The notes: generated by a model from the letters alone, not told the origin. A DNA stretch of 64,000 bases from Chlorobiota bacterium (GCA_026415505.1 JAOAGY010000032.1:62001-126000), one strand, 5' to 3'; counted from the stretch's first letter, positions 25,801-34,736 are shown. Numbers and translations are program-made.

Positions 25801-26118
25801 AACCCGTTCAATGTTTACGTGCGGACTGGTGATCCGGACAATGATGGTGTCAGCCTCTATCGCCAGGTTGGTGATTTCCCGCTCGGTCCATGGTATGCAA
25901 AAGCCGACCCAACCAACCCCTCGACCATTGCTCAGAGCCAATACGATCGGGCAGGCAACCGGTTCTACACCAAGGCAGCAGATCTCAACAACGATGGCAT
26001 CGTTACGCAACAGGAGCAGTACCAGTCGTATCTTCAATTTGTACGTGATGCGATGGCGCGCCGTCCGAATTACCTCTACCCGCGTCAGGTGTACTTCGGC
26101 GTGATGCTCCGATTCTGA
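22879..26118 (+). CDS. TonB-dependent receptor with carboxypeptidase-regulatory domain
   Basis: 1079 aa from the ATG at 22879 (MKTLAIVSG), chosen because it gives a clean signal peptide. Domain order: CarboxypepD_reg-like beta sandwich (about 22-100, GTVKDKDGKPVQGA), plug (about 125-240, with LSIRGSRPTDTQIRIDGQDVSD), 22-strand barrel to a terminal Phe. An acidic loop DLNNDGIVTQQE (1035-1046) near the end fits the EF-hand calcium-loop pattern. Such receptors import large substrates across the outer membrane using TonB, or act as SusC-like transporters. No SusD gene is present; instead a giant secreted protein and a PorV-like protein follow. The substrate is unknown. Confidence 0.93.
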   Translation: MKTLAIVSGIILTCGVLWAGTNGNLTGTVKDKDGKPVQGATIRVMGTVRGAKAKSNGEYLIINIPAGTYTIKVTAVGYKETNVEATIRADQTTTLNIVLESAEVKGREVVVESARLKMVDDKTVGITREVSGDQIQRTTRETAQQIALTQAGVLAAGGGLSIRGSRPTDTQIRIDGQDVSDQISGGFGAAANAAGIQYAPTASAFATEEVQVLTGNFSAQYGNAMGGVINQVVKTGRTDRYEGFLRWRTDVPFLFGKSGNGVQALAPLQNTYEFGVGGPIPLLGRSTFFVSTRYLTEQYRSFGLDVKDRAGNSLGHLPDNGSAIRNITGRLAFQLTDDIKFILGGTWGLTTLAFGNWSWLYANSPAMQLVPNSTTGLNDTMMLSTVPERVAKVNALNNFIYSYFARINHILTETSFYELTISFNNNIAENGRRNIPLGQGSLVRNGQVLDPSKVSTAMPADNFFTGWDILKPVDNYVLDRTTGMQVPKNGSQGDKIIDYYAETYGNVYLDNDRNRPFYTVVPSNLTGYVEGSSDVQSTLNPYGIIGAFYARGNDDGAVDRGFEFTGASFWQIDGNYQLNLFAGDVRHLLKAGIDARLYTARRYMNSLPWLGNPFYDVFTDQWGGDIYSLTPEERADGSKPKHAIISALYVEDQISYKGININPGLRIDVFDPSTTYRTNPADASSPDRKTASIKVQLNPRIYISYPVGDRSFFSIAYGWYTQVPRFELLYNNTVSALTRGNNIVGNPDLRPENAKQYNVAYNVQLSDDFALDVQAFYKDIYGLTGLSYVPDNRFPYAITSNGEYGNAKGIEVTFRKRLSSNVGFNLNYTLSFAQGTSSSSGANYNAIISGADPYTGLRLFPLTEYPLDYDRRHRFNYIIDFVWGKGEGPSIGGIHFLENVTLNFTGLFQTGTPYTKLDLRGNQVGDYNAERRPSVWSLDMRLQRSVPLRDLFGESFGNTELIFFLDVINLPNLTNPFNVYVRTGDPDNDGVSLYRQVGDFPLGPWYAKADPTNPSTIAQSQYDRAGNRFYTKAADLNNDGIVTQQEQYQSYLQFVRDAMARRPNYLYPRQVYFGVMLRF

Positions 26119-26167
26119 GGACTCGAACGACATTGGAATAATGTTCAACTCTCGGCGATAACATTCA

Positions 26168-29100
26168 ATGAAGCGACAAACGGTACTGTTCGGTTTCGTA
26201 GCGCTGGTACTCGTCGGCGGGTATCTCCACGCGCGCGATATTGACCGAACGAAAGTCAATCGTAAGGGCGCACGAACCGAAGCAGCCCAATTCAACGATC
26301 TGCGGCGCAATACCGTCAGTAAAGTGCAGTTCATGATTACCAATTACGGTATCTTCGGACTCGACGTCGCACGCAATCAAGGAGGTGGATTTTGGCCACG
26401 GGGGTCGGGTAACGAGTACATTTTTGGAGGTGGGATTTGGTTCGGTGCAATCAAGGTCAAAGATGGTGTACCTCGCAAGCTCAGCGTCATTTCGTATAAT
26501 CCCAACTCAGGTGCATCGTGGATGACACCAGGCTCGATTGACGATGGCGAACAAGCCGATCGTACACCCGATGCCGTGCTCAAAAACCGTGTGTACATGA
26601 GCACAGACTTCATCCGCGCCAATGGGATTCCACGCAACGCAACGGACGGACCGAACTGGCCGATCTGGGATAGCGACCCCAACGATACGCTTGCGAATCG
26701 GTCGGTCATCAAGGACCGGACTCGATACTTGGGGCACTACATCAACGATATTTCCAAGCGAAACAGTACGACATATCCGAAAGGACCAGCCTTCATATCG
26801 CAGGAGGATATCTTCACCATCTACAAGGATACCGACTTGCGGGCATACGAGCTGGGTGAAGATGCCGCGAAAAACGAGGGCTATCCTTTGCGTCTGCAGT
26901 TCGAGCAAACTGTCTATACGTGGGGGTTCGGTGAGTACGCGAACTTTTATTTCATTCGCTTCAACATTATCAATCGTTCGAGTGATACGCTCTACGAATG
27001 TTGGATGGCGCCGGCATTCGACTTCGATCTCGCTTATGTGCTGAATGCACAAAGCGGCGCCGGCAACGACCGTGTGAGCTACTATTTCAGCGATACGACG
27101 CTCAACCTTGCGTATCAGTGGACAAATACCGACCGTGGCGAGCGGGGCAGACGTTTCGGCTACGTGGGTATGACGTTCTTAGAAAGTCCAGCCGTCGATG
27201 GACAAGGCTTTATTCGTCACGACAAGCTGTATTACACTCTTCCTGAACAGCTCGGCTTGCAAACATTTCGCAACTGGGTCATTGACGTCGATCCGAAAAC
27301 GCCGATCGAACGCTACGACTTTATGGCGTCTCGTGCCAGAGATGGCGATACGGGACCTGGCGACAAACGATTCCTCATGGCGACCGGACCGTTCAACATG
27401 TTGCCAGGGGATACCGCTCGTGTCGTCGTTGGGACGATCTTCGCACTTCCAGTCAAGGACGAAGCGGACGGAAGCGAAGAAGATTTAGCCAATCTCGTGC
27501 GGCGTACGAGATTTGCTCAACGCGTTTATGACAACGGTTTCGCTGCTCCTGAGCCACCCGAACCACCGCGAGTGACAACAGAACCGCTCAACCATGCAAT
27601 CCTGGTCAAGTGGGATACGACCAGCTATACCTCGAACGATCGCAATGAACGCGGAATGGATATCATGGGCTTTCGCATCTATCGTGCCCGTGTGATCAAC
27701 CAAGACACGTTCGATGTTGACTATCGTTCACCGAGCGCTGACTATCCCAGCGGTCGTGGTCCGTTCGCCTGGAAACAGATAGCCGAGTGGACGACGCCAT
27801 CTCCATTTTCGATGACAGCGATGTTGTCCGATAGTGGCAATGTCGCAAGCGCTCGTTATCCGTGGATTCGCATATTCCCGCACTCATCGAAATCGAGTTA
27901 TCGTTTGCTCTATCCCTCCCTGATGAGTGGCAGCGATGTGACAAATGATAGCGTCATTCTCGTTCGACGATTGCCCAATACAGCGACCGAACCGTGGCGG
28001 AGTTTCTGGACACCGCTGATCCCTCAGCAAAGTTACTCGAATCCGATACGTTACGATACCCTAACGCTCGGCATTATCCGTGTGCTCCCAGGTGGCACAC
28101 TCCCGACTATGCCGACGACAACGACAGATACTGCGACCATGAACCAAGCGATGCAGATTCTCTGGCCTCAGGTAACGTCTGGAACGGTGAGTATCCGGTG
28201 GCTCGCCGATGATTGGGTCGATCAACCGTGGGCACGTGCAATTATCCGTAATTATCTCGACAGCATCACCAATGGACGTGCATTCCTCGATGTGGGCGAT
28301 GATAACCATGACGGTATCATCTCGCAAGATGACGATCTCCGCAAGCGCGAAGAAATTCTCAACAACGTGGATTACTACTACAAAGTCGTCGCACTCGACG
28401 AAGGTGACTACATTCAAGCAACGCCTGTCAAGACCAGTATCTCCGTTGATTTGATCAATGTCGTACAAGCATTTGCATTGGCATCCGGACCGCGCAAGGA
28501 GCCAACGATTTCTGCAACGTTCGATCCCAACCAAGTAGGTGGGCTATACGATTTCCAACTTGTTCCGAAAGATGCCGATCGCTTTGCGCAACTGTTTGCG
28601 GGACACGAGATCGAACTCGAATTCCGTCCGATGGTCTCCGGCTTCAGCGGCTATCCGTGCCTGGACACACTGTGGAACAATAACGCCAGTTTCCTCAAAG
28701 GACTCTACGGTAACGAACTCATCGTTCGTGACAAGACGACGGGCAAAGAGCTGCAGCGATATACGGTACTCTATGAACCAGCCGATTGCTTGTTCGACAA
28801 TTTCTACTCCGACGTCGCGATGGCGTACGTCTCTCCACAGACAGCGCAGCTATTGACGTTCTGCGACGATCTCCTCCGTGGAGCGGGGGACACGTCGCTG
28901 TTTGTGCATCCGCTCAACACCAGTGTTGCTGCTCGTGGCGGTAGTTGGACGACCGATAAAGGATGCTTCGGCGATACACGAACGATAGCCGGTACATTCG
29001 CAGTGACGTTCAACTACTACATTCAGCAGTTCGGCGGTATATTTCGACCCTATCGTATCGCGAAACTCAGCGGTGATGCAAATACATTCTTGGAGTATCG

Positions 29101-30262
29101 TCCACGCCGGATTGATCAAATTGCGAAAGCCGAACAAGTCGCAATCAATTATCGCAAGCAAATGTACGAGCGGTTCAACAACGGTGCCGGTACATACGAG
29201 GTTGAATTCCTTCCTGGTGGAGTCGAGACGATCACGACAACCTTCCTTCGCCGTCGTGGACTGGGTCAATTCGATACGCTTACGCGGACGTTCGATGCAT
29301 CGTATTTGAATGTTCGCGTCCGAAATGTTCGCACATACAAACGACCGTCGCCGACAGGAGACTCGGTACTGGTTCAGTACGGGAACGAAATACCACATGC
29401 TGCGCAATCGTTGCCAGCAGATGTGAGCGATTACAACCAAGATGGTTCGACCACGCTTGTACCGTATCCGCATCCTAAGCTGGTACCGATCGGTCAATTC
29501 AACCTTTCAGCGTATGCATGGAAAAACGGTCGCTATACGAAGGCGACTCTCAGTCAAAAAGAAGCGGTCACTGCGCGCGATACCCAAGCGGCAAGTTCCA
29601 ACCGTGGCGCACCAGTCGGCACGCAGGGACGCTATTACCTCTCGACGGTGACACCGGATGGAGACACGATAGACTTCACCCACGCGTTCGTCATTGACGG
29701 TGCAACGTTCTGGCTCGACTTCCCAGGCAAAGGTGGCAGACAAGGAACAGCCAGCGGGCGCCTGATTCCGTTCCCTCCAGATTCAGCATCTGCGACGCAG
29801 GATTTCAAGCCTGGCGATAAAATCGTCATCGAAACGATGGGCGGTCCTTTCGGTTTCCCGCTTCCCGGAGCTAAGGTAACCTTCAAGGTCTCCGATACAC
29901 AGATTGCTCAGGACCAGTTGACCGATACGGACCTCGATAGAGTGCTGATCGTCCCCAATCCATACGTTATCACACATGTCGGGCAGAAATCATCCTACGA
30001 TGCGAAAATCTACTTCACGCGATTGCCCAAGGAGTGCACGATCAAAATCTACACCGTCGCTGGCGATCTGATTCGTACAATCCACCACATTGACCAGGAC
30101 GGAACGTTCCGCTATGGTATGGACGTGTGGGATTTACTCAGCGACAATCGTCAACGTGCCGTTTCGCAAGGATTGATCGCCGTCATCGAGACTCCCAATG
30201 GAGCTCAGACGGTCAAGAAATTCGCCATCGTTGTCGGTGGTGCACGTATTCTGGGTCGTTAA
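26168..30262 (+). CDS. Giant secreted protein with C-terminal FlgD/T9SS-like domain
   Basis: 1364 aa. Signal peptide (about 1-22). I do not recognise a catalytic family. The N-terminal half is rich in Asp, Asn and aromatic residues, and a fibronectin-like stretch lies near 450-580. An EF-hand-like loop DDNHDGIISQDD occupies 711-722. The last 105 residues (from VLIVPNPYVI, about 1260) match the FlgD-Ig/T9SS-type end common in FCB surface proteins: IYFTRLP, CTIKIYTVAGDLI, MDVWDLLSDN. It is therefore probably surface-exposed or released. It lies between the TonB receptor and the PorV-like gene, with gaps of 49 and 26 nt, and likely works with them. Confidence 0.75.
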   Translation: MKRQTVLFGFVALVLVGGYLHARDIDRTKVNRKGARTEAAQFNDLRRNTVSKVQFMITNYGIFGLDVARNQGGGFWPRGSGNEYIFGGGIWFGAIKVKDGVPRKLSVISYNPNSGASWMTPGSIDDGEQADRTPDAVLKNRVYMSTDFIRANGIPRNATDGPNWPIWDSDPNDTLANRSVIKDRTRYLGHYINDISKRNSTTYPKGPAFISQEDIFTIYKDTDLRAYELGEDAAKNEGYPLRLQFEQTVYTWGFGEYANFYFIRFNIINRSSDTLYECWMAPAFDFDLAYVLNAQSGAGNDRVSYYFSDTTLNLAYQWTNTDRGERGRRFGYVGMTFLESPAVDGQGFIRHDKLYYTLPEQLGLQTFRNWVIDVDPKTPIERYDFMASRARDGDTGPGDKRFLMATGPFNMLPGDTARVVVGTIFALPVKDEADGSEEDLANLVRRTRFAQRVYDNGFAAPEPPEPPRVTTEPLNHAILVKWDTTSYTSNDRNERGMDIMGFRIYRARVINQDTFDVDYRSPSADYPSGRGPFAWKQIAEWTTPSPFSMTAMLSDSGNVASARYPWIRIFPHSSKSSYRLLYPSLMSGSDVTNDSVILVRRLPNTATEPWRSFWTPLIPQQSYSNPIRYDTLTLGIIRVLPGGTLPTMPTTTTDTATMNQAMQILWPQVTSGTVSIRWLADDWVDQPWARAIIRNYLDSITNGRAFLDVGDDNHDGIISQDDDLRKREEILNNVDYYYKVVALDEGDYIQATPVKTSISVDLINVVQAFALASGPRKEPTISATFDPNQVGGLYDFQLVPKDADRFAQLFAGHEIELEFRPMVSGFSGYPCLDTLWNNNASFLKGLYGNELIVRDKTTGKELQRYTVLYEPADCLFDNFYSDVAMAYVSPQTAQLLTFCDDLLRGAGDTSLFVHPLNTSVAARGGSWTTDKGCFGDTRTIAGTFAVTFNYYIQQFGGIFRPYRIAKLSGDANTFLEYRPRRIDQIAKAEQVAINYRKQMYERFNNGAGTYEVEFLPGGVETITTTFLRRRGLGQFDTLTRTFDASYLNVRVRNVRTYKRPSPTGDSVLVQYGNEIPHAAQSLPADVSDYNQDGSTTLVPYPHPKLVPIGQFNLSAYAWKNGRYTKATLSQKEAVTARDTQAASSNRGAPVGTQGRYYLSTVTPDGDTIDFTHAFVIDGATFWLDFPGKGGRQGTASGRLIPFPPDSASATQDFKPGDKIVIETMGGPFGFPLPGAKVTFKVSDTQIAQDQLTDTDLDRVLIVPNPYVITHVGQKSSYDAKIYFTRLPKECTIKIYTVAGDLIRTIHHIDQDGTFRYGMDVWDLLSDNRQRAVSQGLIAVIETPNGAQTVKKFAIVVGGARILGR

Positions 30263-30288
30263 CACATCAACAACGGAGCAACAGTACG

Positions 30289-31365
30289 ATGAATCGCTTT
30301 CTGACAACGATTGTTGTGTACAGTCTTGTTTCGAGCGGTGCGATGGTTGCGCAGCAGACGACACCGCAAGGTTCCTCAGCGGGCGAGTTCCGTAAAGTCG
30401 GTGCTGCTGGTGCACAGTTTCTCAAGATCGGTGTCGGTGCGCGTGCCAATGGGATGGCGGGCGCGTTCTCTGCGATAGCCAACGATCTTTCGGCACTGTT
30501 CTACAACAACGCTGGAATTGTTGATATCGGCGGATACATGGGGTCGTTTTCGTACACACAGTGGTTCGGCGGTTATTCGCACAATTTCATCGCCGGAGTC
30601 GTTCCAATAGCCGAGCGCTACAGAGCAGCACTGTCGGTGACATCGTTCACCAGCGGTCCCATCCCGCTGACGACAGTGCAGGACGAAAATCGCCTCAATA
30701 CCACCTACAGCATCACCGATGTTGCTATCGGCGGAACCTTCGCCGGTCAGCTTACCGATCAATTTTCGTTCGGAGTGACGCTCAAATATGTTCAGAACGG
30801 CATCGGGGGGATGAGTGCAAGCGGCATTCTTGCAGACGTAGGCACTATGTACCGATTTCGCGGGGTGCGGTTAGGATTTTCAATCAGCAATCTCGGTCCG
30901 CAGATGCAGTTCTCGGGCGGCGATTTGAATTTCCGCACCGATCTCTATCGTGAGCTCCAATATCAACAGATCGATGCCTCGTATCTGGTCAATCCGTTCA
31001 ATGCACCGATCTCTCTCAAAGCAGGGTTGGCTGCTGATTTGACTTCCGAGCTGCTTGGGTTATACGAGTCCGACCCGAACTTGGGCATCAACCAAGAACG
31101 GGAGCATCGGTGGCTGCTCGCTCTCGATTTCGAAACGCTCTCCGACGTCCCTGAGCAATTGGCAGTAGGGACGGAGTACACCTGGAGGGACTTGTTGTCC
31201 ATTCGTGCCGGCTATCGCTACAATCAAAGTGTATTCGGTTTGAGTGGCGGTATTGGACTGCGCTACATTGGTAGCGGCTTCGAAGGTATGCTCGATTACT
31301 CGATCCAACCGACTTCGACACTCGGCATTGTCAATCGCTTCTCGTTGACAGTTCGTCTCGATTAG
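30289..31365 (+). CDS. PorV/PorQ family outer-membrane protein
   Basis: 358 aa from the ATG at 30289; reading further upstream overlaps the previous gene. Signal peptide (about 1-21, ending MVAQ). The segment GAQFLKIGVGARANGMAGAFSAIANDLSALFYNNAGI is diagnostic for PorV/PorQ relatives of the FadL/OmpP1 barrel, and the C-terminus ends in alternating hydrophobic strands. PorV of type IX secretion is a shuttle that carries C-terminal-domain cargo from the translocon to the attachment complex; many paralogues exist in this phylum. Its position right after a protein with a T9SS-like C-terminus fits a dedicated carrier, which is inference. Confidence 0.85.
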   Translation: MNRFLTTIVVYSLVSSGAMVAQQTTPQGSSAGEFRKVGAAGAQFLKIGVGARANGMAGAFSAIANDLSALFYNNAGIVDIGGYMGSFSYTQWFGGYSHNFIAGVVPIAERYRAALSVTSFTSGPIPLTTVQDENRLNTTYSITDVAIGGTFAGQLTDQFSFGVTLKYVQNGIGGMSASGILADVGTMYRFRGVRLGFSISNLGPQMQFSGGDLNFRTDLYRELQYQQIDASYLVNPFNAPISLKAGLAADLTSELLGLYESDPNLGINQEREHRWLLALDFETLSDVPEQLAVGTEYTWRDLLSIRAGYRYNQSVFGLSGGIGLRYIGSGFEGMLDYSIQPTSTLGIVNRFSLTVRLD

Positions 31366-31456
31366 TCTGCGGTACGGCTGAGCGAATCGGATCGATAGTT
31401 TCATTGCGATCGCATAATTTGCACGCGGTCGTTGCTTGTTTGTTGTGGCGCCACTC

Positions 31457-32881
31457 ATGCTTCGTGCTGCTCTTGGCGGGACGGTGATTTTCTTCCTGGC
31501 TGTGGTCATGGTAGATTCACAGCAGCGCTTTCCGTTGGCGCTGTCCGTGGCGCAGTTTCGCTACGATTCAACACGAACACGTGTCGAGTTGGCCTACAGT
31601 ATCGCCGATACGCACCTGGTATTCCGCACAACGGAAAATGCTGGAATTGTTCGTGCAGCAGTCGAATTGTGCATTTCTGTTTTAGGTCTGTCTCGCTCCG
31701 ATTCGACGTGCGTTGTGCTGGAAACACAGAAAACAGTGGGCGATGCGACTCCTTCATTGCTTGTGGGGAAGCGGACATTTGTGCTTATGCCCGATCAATA
31801 CACGATTCGCGTTCGGATTCGAGATGCGCTGCGCCAAAACAGCGCAGTATTGGAACGTTCCTTTCCGCTGGTTGTGCGGAGTTTCGCGCACAAAAGGCTC
31901 AGCGCCAGCAGTATTGAGCTTGCACAATGGATCGTGCATCGTGATACCAACGATGCGCGCCAAGTCAATTCAGCATTCATCAAAAACGACCTTTACGTTG
32001 TACCGCTACCAAACAGCGTGTACGAAGGCACTGCGCCGATGCTCTTTGCATACACTGAACTGTACAATCTCGATCGCTGCCATTGCGATAGCATCGAACT
32101 GCATTACCATGTTCTCGATGCAGCAGTCAACGAGGTTTTCGACCTCCGCTACCGCCGTCCTGTGATCGGAGATGCGCAAGCAGAAGTAGTTTCGATCTCG
32201 CTCGATGGTATGCCGAGCGGAGTGTACTATCTGGCGCTGGGGTTGTCGCAGGAGCGTGGCGAAGAATTACAACTATCGCGCCAGCAGTTTTACCTGGTCA
32301 ATCCCGAACTTCCGCCGCAGCAACCAGTAGCCCTTAGCGAAGACGAGCTGTTTCTGCAAAGTCCATTTGCGACAATGAACCGTGCCCAGCTCGATACCGA
32401 AGTCGCATCGGCACGATTCATTGCATCAGCATCCGAGCTCGATGCGTACAATCAATTGACCGATCTGGCAGCAAAACGCAAGTTCGTGTTCCGATTTTGG
32501 CTGCAGCGCGACCCGGATCCGACGACACCGATCAACGAACGGTACGAAGAATTCCGCAAGGCGCGCGAGTACGCCGCAAAGCATTATAGCACACCTCGTT
32601 TTCCCCAGGGTTGGAATAGCGATCGTGGTCGTGTGCTGCTCAAGTACGGTTTCCCGTCCCAAATTGACCGAGCTTACTTCAACATGGATGGCGCACATCC
32701 TCATGAAATCTGGCGATACGACAACGTCCAAGGCGGTGTCATATTCGTGTTCGTCGATCAACAGGGGACCGAAAATTTCGTGCTCGTGCATTCGACTGCT
32801 CTCAACGAAATTCGCAACGAGAATTGGTATCGTCAGTTCGCGCTACCGAATTATCTCGATCCGAATTCGCCGGTGCGGTAG
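31457..32881 (+). CDS. GWxTD domain-containing exported protein
   Basis: 474 aa. Signal peptide (about 1-21) from the ATG at 31457; a TTG at 31436 would only add a non-signal extension. The C-terminal third carries the GWxTD domain: GWNSDRGRVLLKYG at 385-398, followed by an EIWRYDN segment. The domain is common in Bacteroidota/Chlorobiota and Acidobacteria; its function is not established. The N-terminal part is beta-rich. The next gene starts immediately (TAGATG), so it is cotranscribed with the acyltransferase and the SDR protein, which hints at an envelope role. Confidence 0.82.
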   Translation: MLRAALGGTVIFFLAVVMVDSQQRFPLALSVAQFRYDSTRTRVELAYSIADTHLVFRTTENAGIVRAAVELCISVLGLSRSDSTCVVLETQKTVGDATPSLLVGKRTFVLMPDQYTIRVRIRDALRQNSAVLERSFPLVVRSFAHKRLSASSIELAQWIVHRDTNDARQVNSAFIKNDLYVVPLPNSVYEGTAPMLFAYTELYNLDRCHCDSIELHYHVLDAAVNEVFDLRYRRPVIGDAQAEVVSISLDGMPSGVYYLALGLSQERGEELQLSRQQFYLVNPELPPQQPVALSEDELFLQSPFATMNRAQLDTEVASARFIASASELDAYNQLTDLAAKRKFVFRFWLQRDPDPTTPINERYEEFRKAREYAAKHYSTPRFPQGWNSDRGRVLLKYGFPSQIDRAYFNMDGAHPHEIWRYDNVQGGVIFVFVDQQGTENFVLVHSTALNEIRNENWYRQFALPNYLDPNSPVR

Positions 32882-33766
32882 ATGTCCGAAGCGATACGTC
32901 GTCGAGTTCTGGATGTGCTCAGTTGGATTGCATGGAAGCTCGGACAGCGAGGGCGCCGTGTGCTTTCGAACATCGCAGGTGTGCTGATCTCCATTGCGAT
33001 GGTAAAACGGCGGCGCATTGCGATTCGCAATATTCGTCTTGCGATGCCGGCACTCGAGCAATCGGCAATACGCCGACTGGCACGACGAAGTTTTGTCAAT
33101 CTCGCGTTAGTGCTCGCCGAGATACTCGCGACACCGTACATGGCGAGAACCGAATTGAGACGCTATTTCCGGTTCACTAATCCGACAATCGTCCGACGTG
33201 CACTTGCCGAACGACGGGGCGTGATATTGCTGAGTGCACATTTAGCCAACTGGGAATGGTCGGCTCTCGTTGCTGCTTTGGAATTCAACATGCCGTTGCT
33301 TGTCGTTGTCAAGGAGCAACGCGATCGAATCGTCAATGATTGGCTTTGGGGAATGCGCCGAATGACAGGCAACGAGCTTGTACCGATGTCCCGCGCTGCA
33401 AAGGCGATGCTGCGCTGGCTCACCGACGGCGGTATCGTTGCACTACTCGGCGATCAAGCTGCCGAACCATCCAGCGATGTGTTCGTCCCGTTGTTCGGTC
33501 GTCCGGCGGCTACCTACAAGGCACCGGTCAATTTAGCACGGCGAACCGGTGCACTGCTCGTTTTCGCATACTGTCTCCGCAATCGAGGTGGCGGATATGA
33601 CGTGGTTTTCGATCCACTACCTGAAGCGAACGATCCAAATGTTCCGGTGGAAGATGTCGTCGCTGCATACAACCGCAAGCTCGAAAGCGCAATACTTCGA
33701 GCGCCGGAGCAATGGGTGTGGCAACATGACCGTTGGAAGTACAATCCACCCTCGAAAACACCATGA
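32882..33766 (+). CDS. Lysophospholipid/lipid A acyltransferase (LpxL/HtrB family)
   Basis: 294 aa. The family transfers secondary acyl chains to lipid A or related lipids at the inner membrane. The catalytic HxxxxE motif is His120-Glu125 in SAHLANWEW, with the later GDQAAE (about 199-204) and a conserved FVPLFGRPA block. The N-terminal hydrophobic stretch (about 30-42) would anchor it. The ATG directly follows the upstream stop, and its own stop overlaps the SDR start (ATGA). The exact acceptor cannot be told from sequence; other lipids such as ornithine lipids are possible. Confidence 0.88.
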   Translation: MSEAIRRRVLDVLSWIAWKLGQRGRRVLSNIAGVLISIAMVKRRRIAIRNIRLAMPALEQSAIRRLARRSFVNLALVLAEILATPYMARTELRRYFRFTNPTIVRRALAERRGVILLSAHLANWEWSALVAALEFNMPLLVVVKEQRDRIVNDWLWGMRRMTGNELVPMSRAAKAMLRWLTDGGIVALLGDQAAEPSSDVFVPLFGRPAATYKAPVNLARRTGALLVFAYCLRNRGGGYDVVFDPLPEANDPNVPVEDVVAAYNRKLESAILRAPEQWVWQHDRWKYNPPSKTP

Positions 33767-34551
33767 CAATCTCGCTCGATAACAGAGTTGCACTCGTCGG
33801 CGGAGCAACCAGTGGTATTGGCTGGGCAATTTCGACGGCATTGGCTCAGGCAGGTGCAACGATCATCGCCATTGCGCGCGATCAGGAGCGCCTTCGCTTC
33901 CGGCTCGATCAATTACGCACCATGACAGGGCGCGAACATGCAGCAATTATGGCAAATTATGACCACCCAACCTCACCTGCCACAATCGCATCAGAGCTGA
34001 CACGGCTTTCATTAGCCCCCGACATTGTTGTCAATAATTCGGGTGGTCCGCCTCCTGGACCAATAGTTGATGCTCGAACCGATGACTTCCATCGAGCCTT
34101 TGACCGTTTAGTGTTGACGACGCATAGCCTGCTGCAAGTCCTATTGCCACACATGAAAGAGCAGCGATGGGGAAGAATCGTCAACGTTATCTCGACATCG
34201 GTCCGCCAGCCTATCGAGGGATTGGGTGTTTCGAACACAATCCGAGCGGCAACTGCCGCATGGGCGAAAACGATGTCGTTCGAACTTGCGCCCTATGGTA
34301 TCACAGTCAACAGCATCTTGCCGGGCGCGACACGCACTGAACGGCTCGACAGCCTCATTGTATCGAGAGCCGCCGAACGTGGTGTCGCTCCGTCAGTTGT
34401 TGAAGAAGAACTGCTTGCCGAGATTCCCATGAAGAGGTTTGCCCATCCAAATGAAATCGCTGCTGTAGCGGTCTTTCTCTGTTCCGATTACGCAGGGTAT
34501 ATCACCGGTGAATGTATCCGGGTTGATGGCGGGCGTACTCGATGTCTCTAA
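33763..34551 (+). CDS. SDR family protein lacking the Tyr-Lys catalytic pair
   Basis: 262 aa. The Rossmann signature GGATSGIG (13-20) and the NNSGG motif mark a classical short-chain dehydrogenase/reductase that should bind NAD(P). The usual YxxxK is absent: the matching segment reads VSNTIRAATAAW, with Thr or Ile where Tyr is expected and no Lys. The upstream Ser region (STSVRQP) and the downstream PGATRTERL are conserved. A known SDR subgroup annotated as 3-oxoacyl-ACP reductase-like shows this replacement. The start ATG overlaps the acyltransferase stop. It ends a three-gene operon; a fatty-acyl or envelope role is inferred only. Confidence 0.82.
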   Translation: MTISLDNRVALVGGATSGIGWAISTALAQAGATIIAIARDQERLRFRLDQLRTMTGREHAAIMANYDHPTSPATIASELTRLSLAPDIVVNNSGGPPPGPIVDARTDDFHRAFDRLVLTTHSLLQVLLPHMKEQRWGRIVNVISTSVRQPIEGLGVSNTIRAATAAWAKTMSFELAPYGITVNSILPGATRTERLDSLIVSRAAERGVAPSVVEEELLAEIPMKRFAHPNEIAAVAVFLCSDYAGYITGECIRVDGGRTRCL

Positions 34552-34552
34552 A

Positions 34553-34581
34553 CGAGAAAGCGGCACTGCTTAGTGCCGCTT
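34553..34581 (-). terminator. Terminator of tRNA-fMet, perhaps bidirectional
   Basis: Perfect 10-bp stem (34558-34567 with 34572-34581) with a 4-nt loop. On the minus strand it is followed by a modest T-rich run (TTTCTCG). It sits between the convergent SDR gene (stop at 34551) and tRNA-fMet, so it can serve both, though the plus side lacks a T-run. Confidence 0.7.
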
Positions 34582-34591
34582 CCATCCACTG

Positions 34592-34664
<73 letters not shown>

Positions 34665-34678
34665 ATCGATTTGGGTTG

Positions 34679-34710
34679 CAAAAATACAAAACGAATCATT
34701 TATGGGCAAA
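34679..34710 (-). promoter_or_regulatory. Bacteroidota-type promoter of tRNA-fMet (-33 and -7)
   Basis: On the minus strand TTTG (34710-34707), a 20-nt spacer, then TATTTTTG (34686-34679), 14 nt before the tRNA. This is the full TTTG-N20-TAnnTTTG arrangement and the best promoter match in the window. Confidence 0.75.
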
Positions 34711-34728
34711 CCCATCGGCAAGCGTAAC

Positions 34729-34736
34729 TAATTTTG
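34729..34736 (+). promoter_or_regulatory. -7 element for pheT
   Basis: TAATTTTG matches TAnnTTTG, ending 27 nt before the pheT ATG. No good -33 box is seen. It is divergent from the tRNA-fMet promoter. Confidence 0.5.
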
